Assembly: GCA_029881015.1 (NCBI GenBank)
Contig: JAOUNK010000041.1
Coordinates: 1 to 14,312, forward strand
DNA from: Gammaproteobacteria bacterium
GTDB taxonomy: Bacteria > Pseudomonadota > Gammaproteobacteria > Steroidobacterales > Woeseiaceae
DNA: 14,312 nt
Direction of reading: 5' to 3'
A program made the position numbers and the translations under genes. Shown one piece after another: positions 14,063 through 14,312 of this stretch. A model generated the notes under the pieces. It had not been told where the DNA came from, searched no databases, and worked only from the letters and a program-made list of their open reading frames with translations. Position 1 is the first letter of the stretch. Every line of letters starts with the position of its first letter.

Positions 14063-14312
14063 ATGGCCAGAGCAATCATTCTAGTACTGGATTCCTTCGG
14101 CATCGGCGCCACGGCCGATGCCGACAAGTTCGGTGACGTCGGTGCCGACACCTTCGGCAACATCGCCCGCGTGCGGGCAGCGGCCGGCAAGCCGCTGGCA
14201 TTGCCGAACCTCGCGAAGCTGGGGCTGTATCACGCGGGTGCCGAAAGCACGGGGCATTTCGCGGCCGGCGCCGACACCGATGCCGAGATCATCGGCGCCT
14301 ATGGCCACGCCG
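14063..14312 (+). CDS. deoB: Phosphopentomutase, N-terminal part (3' end outside window)
   Basis: Only the first 83 residues are present. They begin ARAIILVLDSFGIGA, the conserved N-terminal strand and metal-binding Asp (D10) of phosphopentomutases in the alkaline phosphatase superfamily, followed by DVGADTFGNIA, also characteristic of DeoB. The enzyme interconverts ribose- or deoxyribose-1-phosphate and the 5-phosphate, linking nucleoside phosphorolysis to central metabolism. It starts 12 nt after the nucleoside transporter stop, so the two are very likely cotranscribed. No strong ribosome binding site is visible upstream, which suggests dependence on translation of the transporter gene. The catalytic phospho-Thr region lies at or beyond the window edge and cannot be checked. 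Confidence 0.92.
   Translation, partial: MARAIILVLDSFGIGATADADKFGDVGADTFGNIARVRAAAGKPLALPNLAKLGLYHAGAESTGHFAAGADTDAEIIGAYGHA

Noticed and set aside
1..14312. CRISPR arrays, tRNA or rRNA genes, insertion sequences, phage genes
   Set aside because: No regularly spaced direct repeats, cloverleaf-like sequence, transposase or terminal repeats were seen on either strand by eye.

Overview
The window is GC-rich bacterial chromosomal DNA in which almost all supported genes lie on the + strand. The gene set fits an aerobic proteobacterium: a PssA-type phospholipid enzyme, a caa3-type heme-copper oxidase, an ECF sigma factor, and nucleoside uptake and breakdown genes. A marine gammaproteobacterium (Woeseia- or Chromatiales-like) is my best guess, but that is an inference from gene style and not proven by any marker here.

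Layout: (1) 1-596 is the C-terminal end of a PDZ-domain protein. (2) 676-1407 is pssA, phosphatidylserine synthase, starting at TTG. (3) 1454-3865 is a large secreted zincin-type metalloprotease (HExxHxxGxxH). (4) 3941-5799 is a compact three-gene unit: an exported protein of unknown function, an ECF sigma factor and a short single-pass membrane protein that is a candidate anti-sigma factor. Both junctions overlap by 8 nt. (5) 5800-5894 is a control region holding two nested-looking but separate inverted repeats in front of the oxidase genes. (6) 5895-10776 is a cytochrome c oxidase operon ordered II-I-III-III-IV. Subunit II carries two tandem cytochrome c domains, and there are two divergent subunit III genes. 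(7) 10777-11763 is a decayed stretch with a frameshifted, N-terminally truncated VOC/glyoxalase pseudogene and a broken exported ORF with an in-frame TGA. (8) 11764-12822 is a HAD phosphatase fused to a GNAT acetyltransferase. (9) 12827-14050 is a NupC/CNT nucleoside transporter, followed by the start of deoB (phosphopentomutase) running off the right edge.

How they work together: subunits I to IV would form one caa3-like terminal oxidase in which the two fused hemes c pass electrons to CuA, then heme a and the heme a3-CuB site. NupC and DeoB form a nucleoside salvage/catabolism pair: import, then after phosphorolysis conversion of (deoxy)ribose-1-phosphate to the 5-phosphate. The ECF unit sits directly upstream of the oxidase, but nothing in the sequence proves that it controls it.

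The most notable points are the di-cytochrome-c subunit II, the paired inverted repeats before it, the tightly coupled ECF unit with an unidentified exported first gene, the HAD-GNAT fusion, and a nucleoside transporter with an altered substrate-site motif. I see no CRISPR array, tRNA, rRNA, insertion sequence or phage gene.
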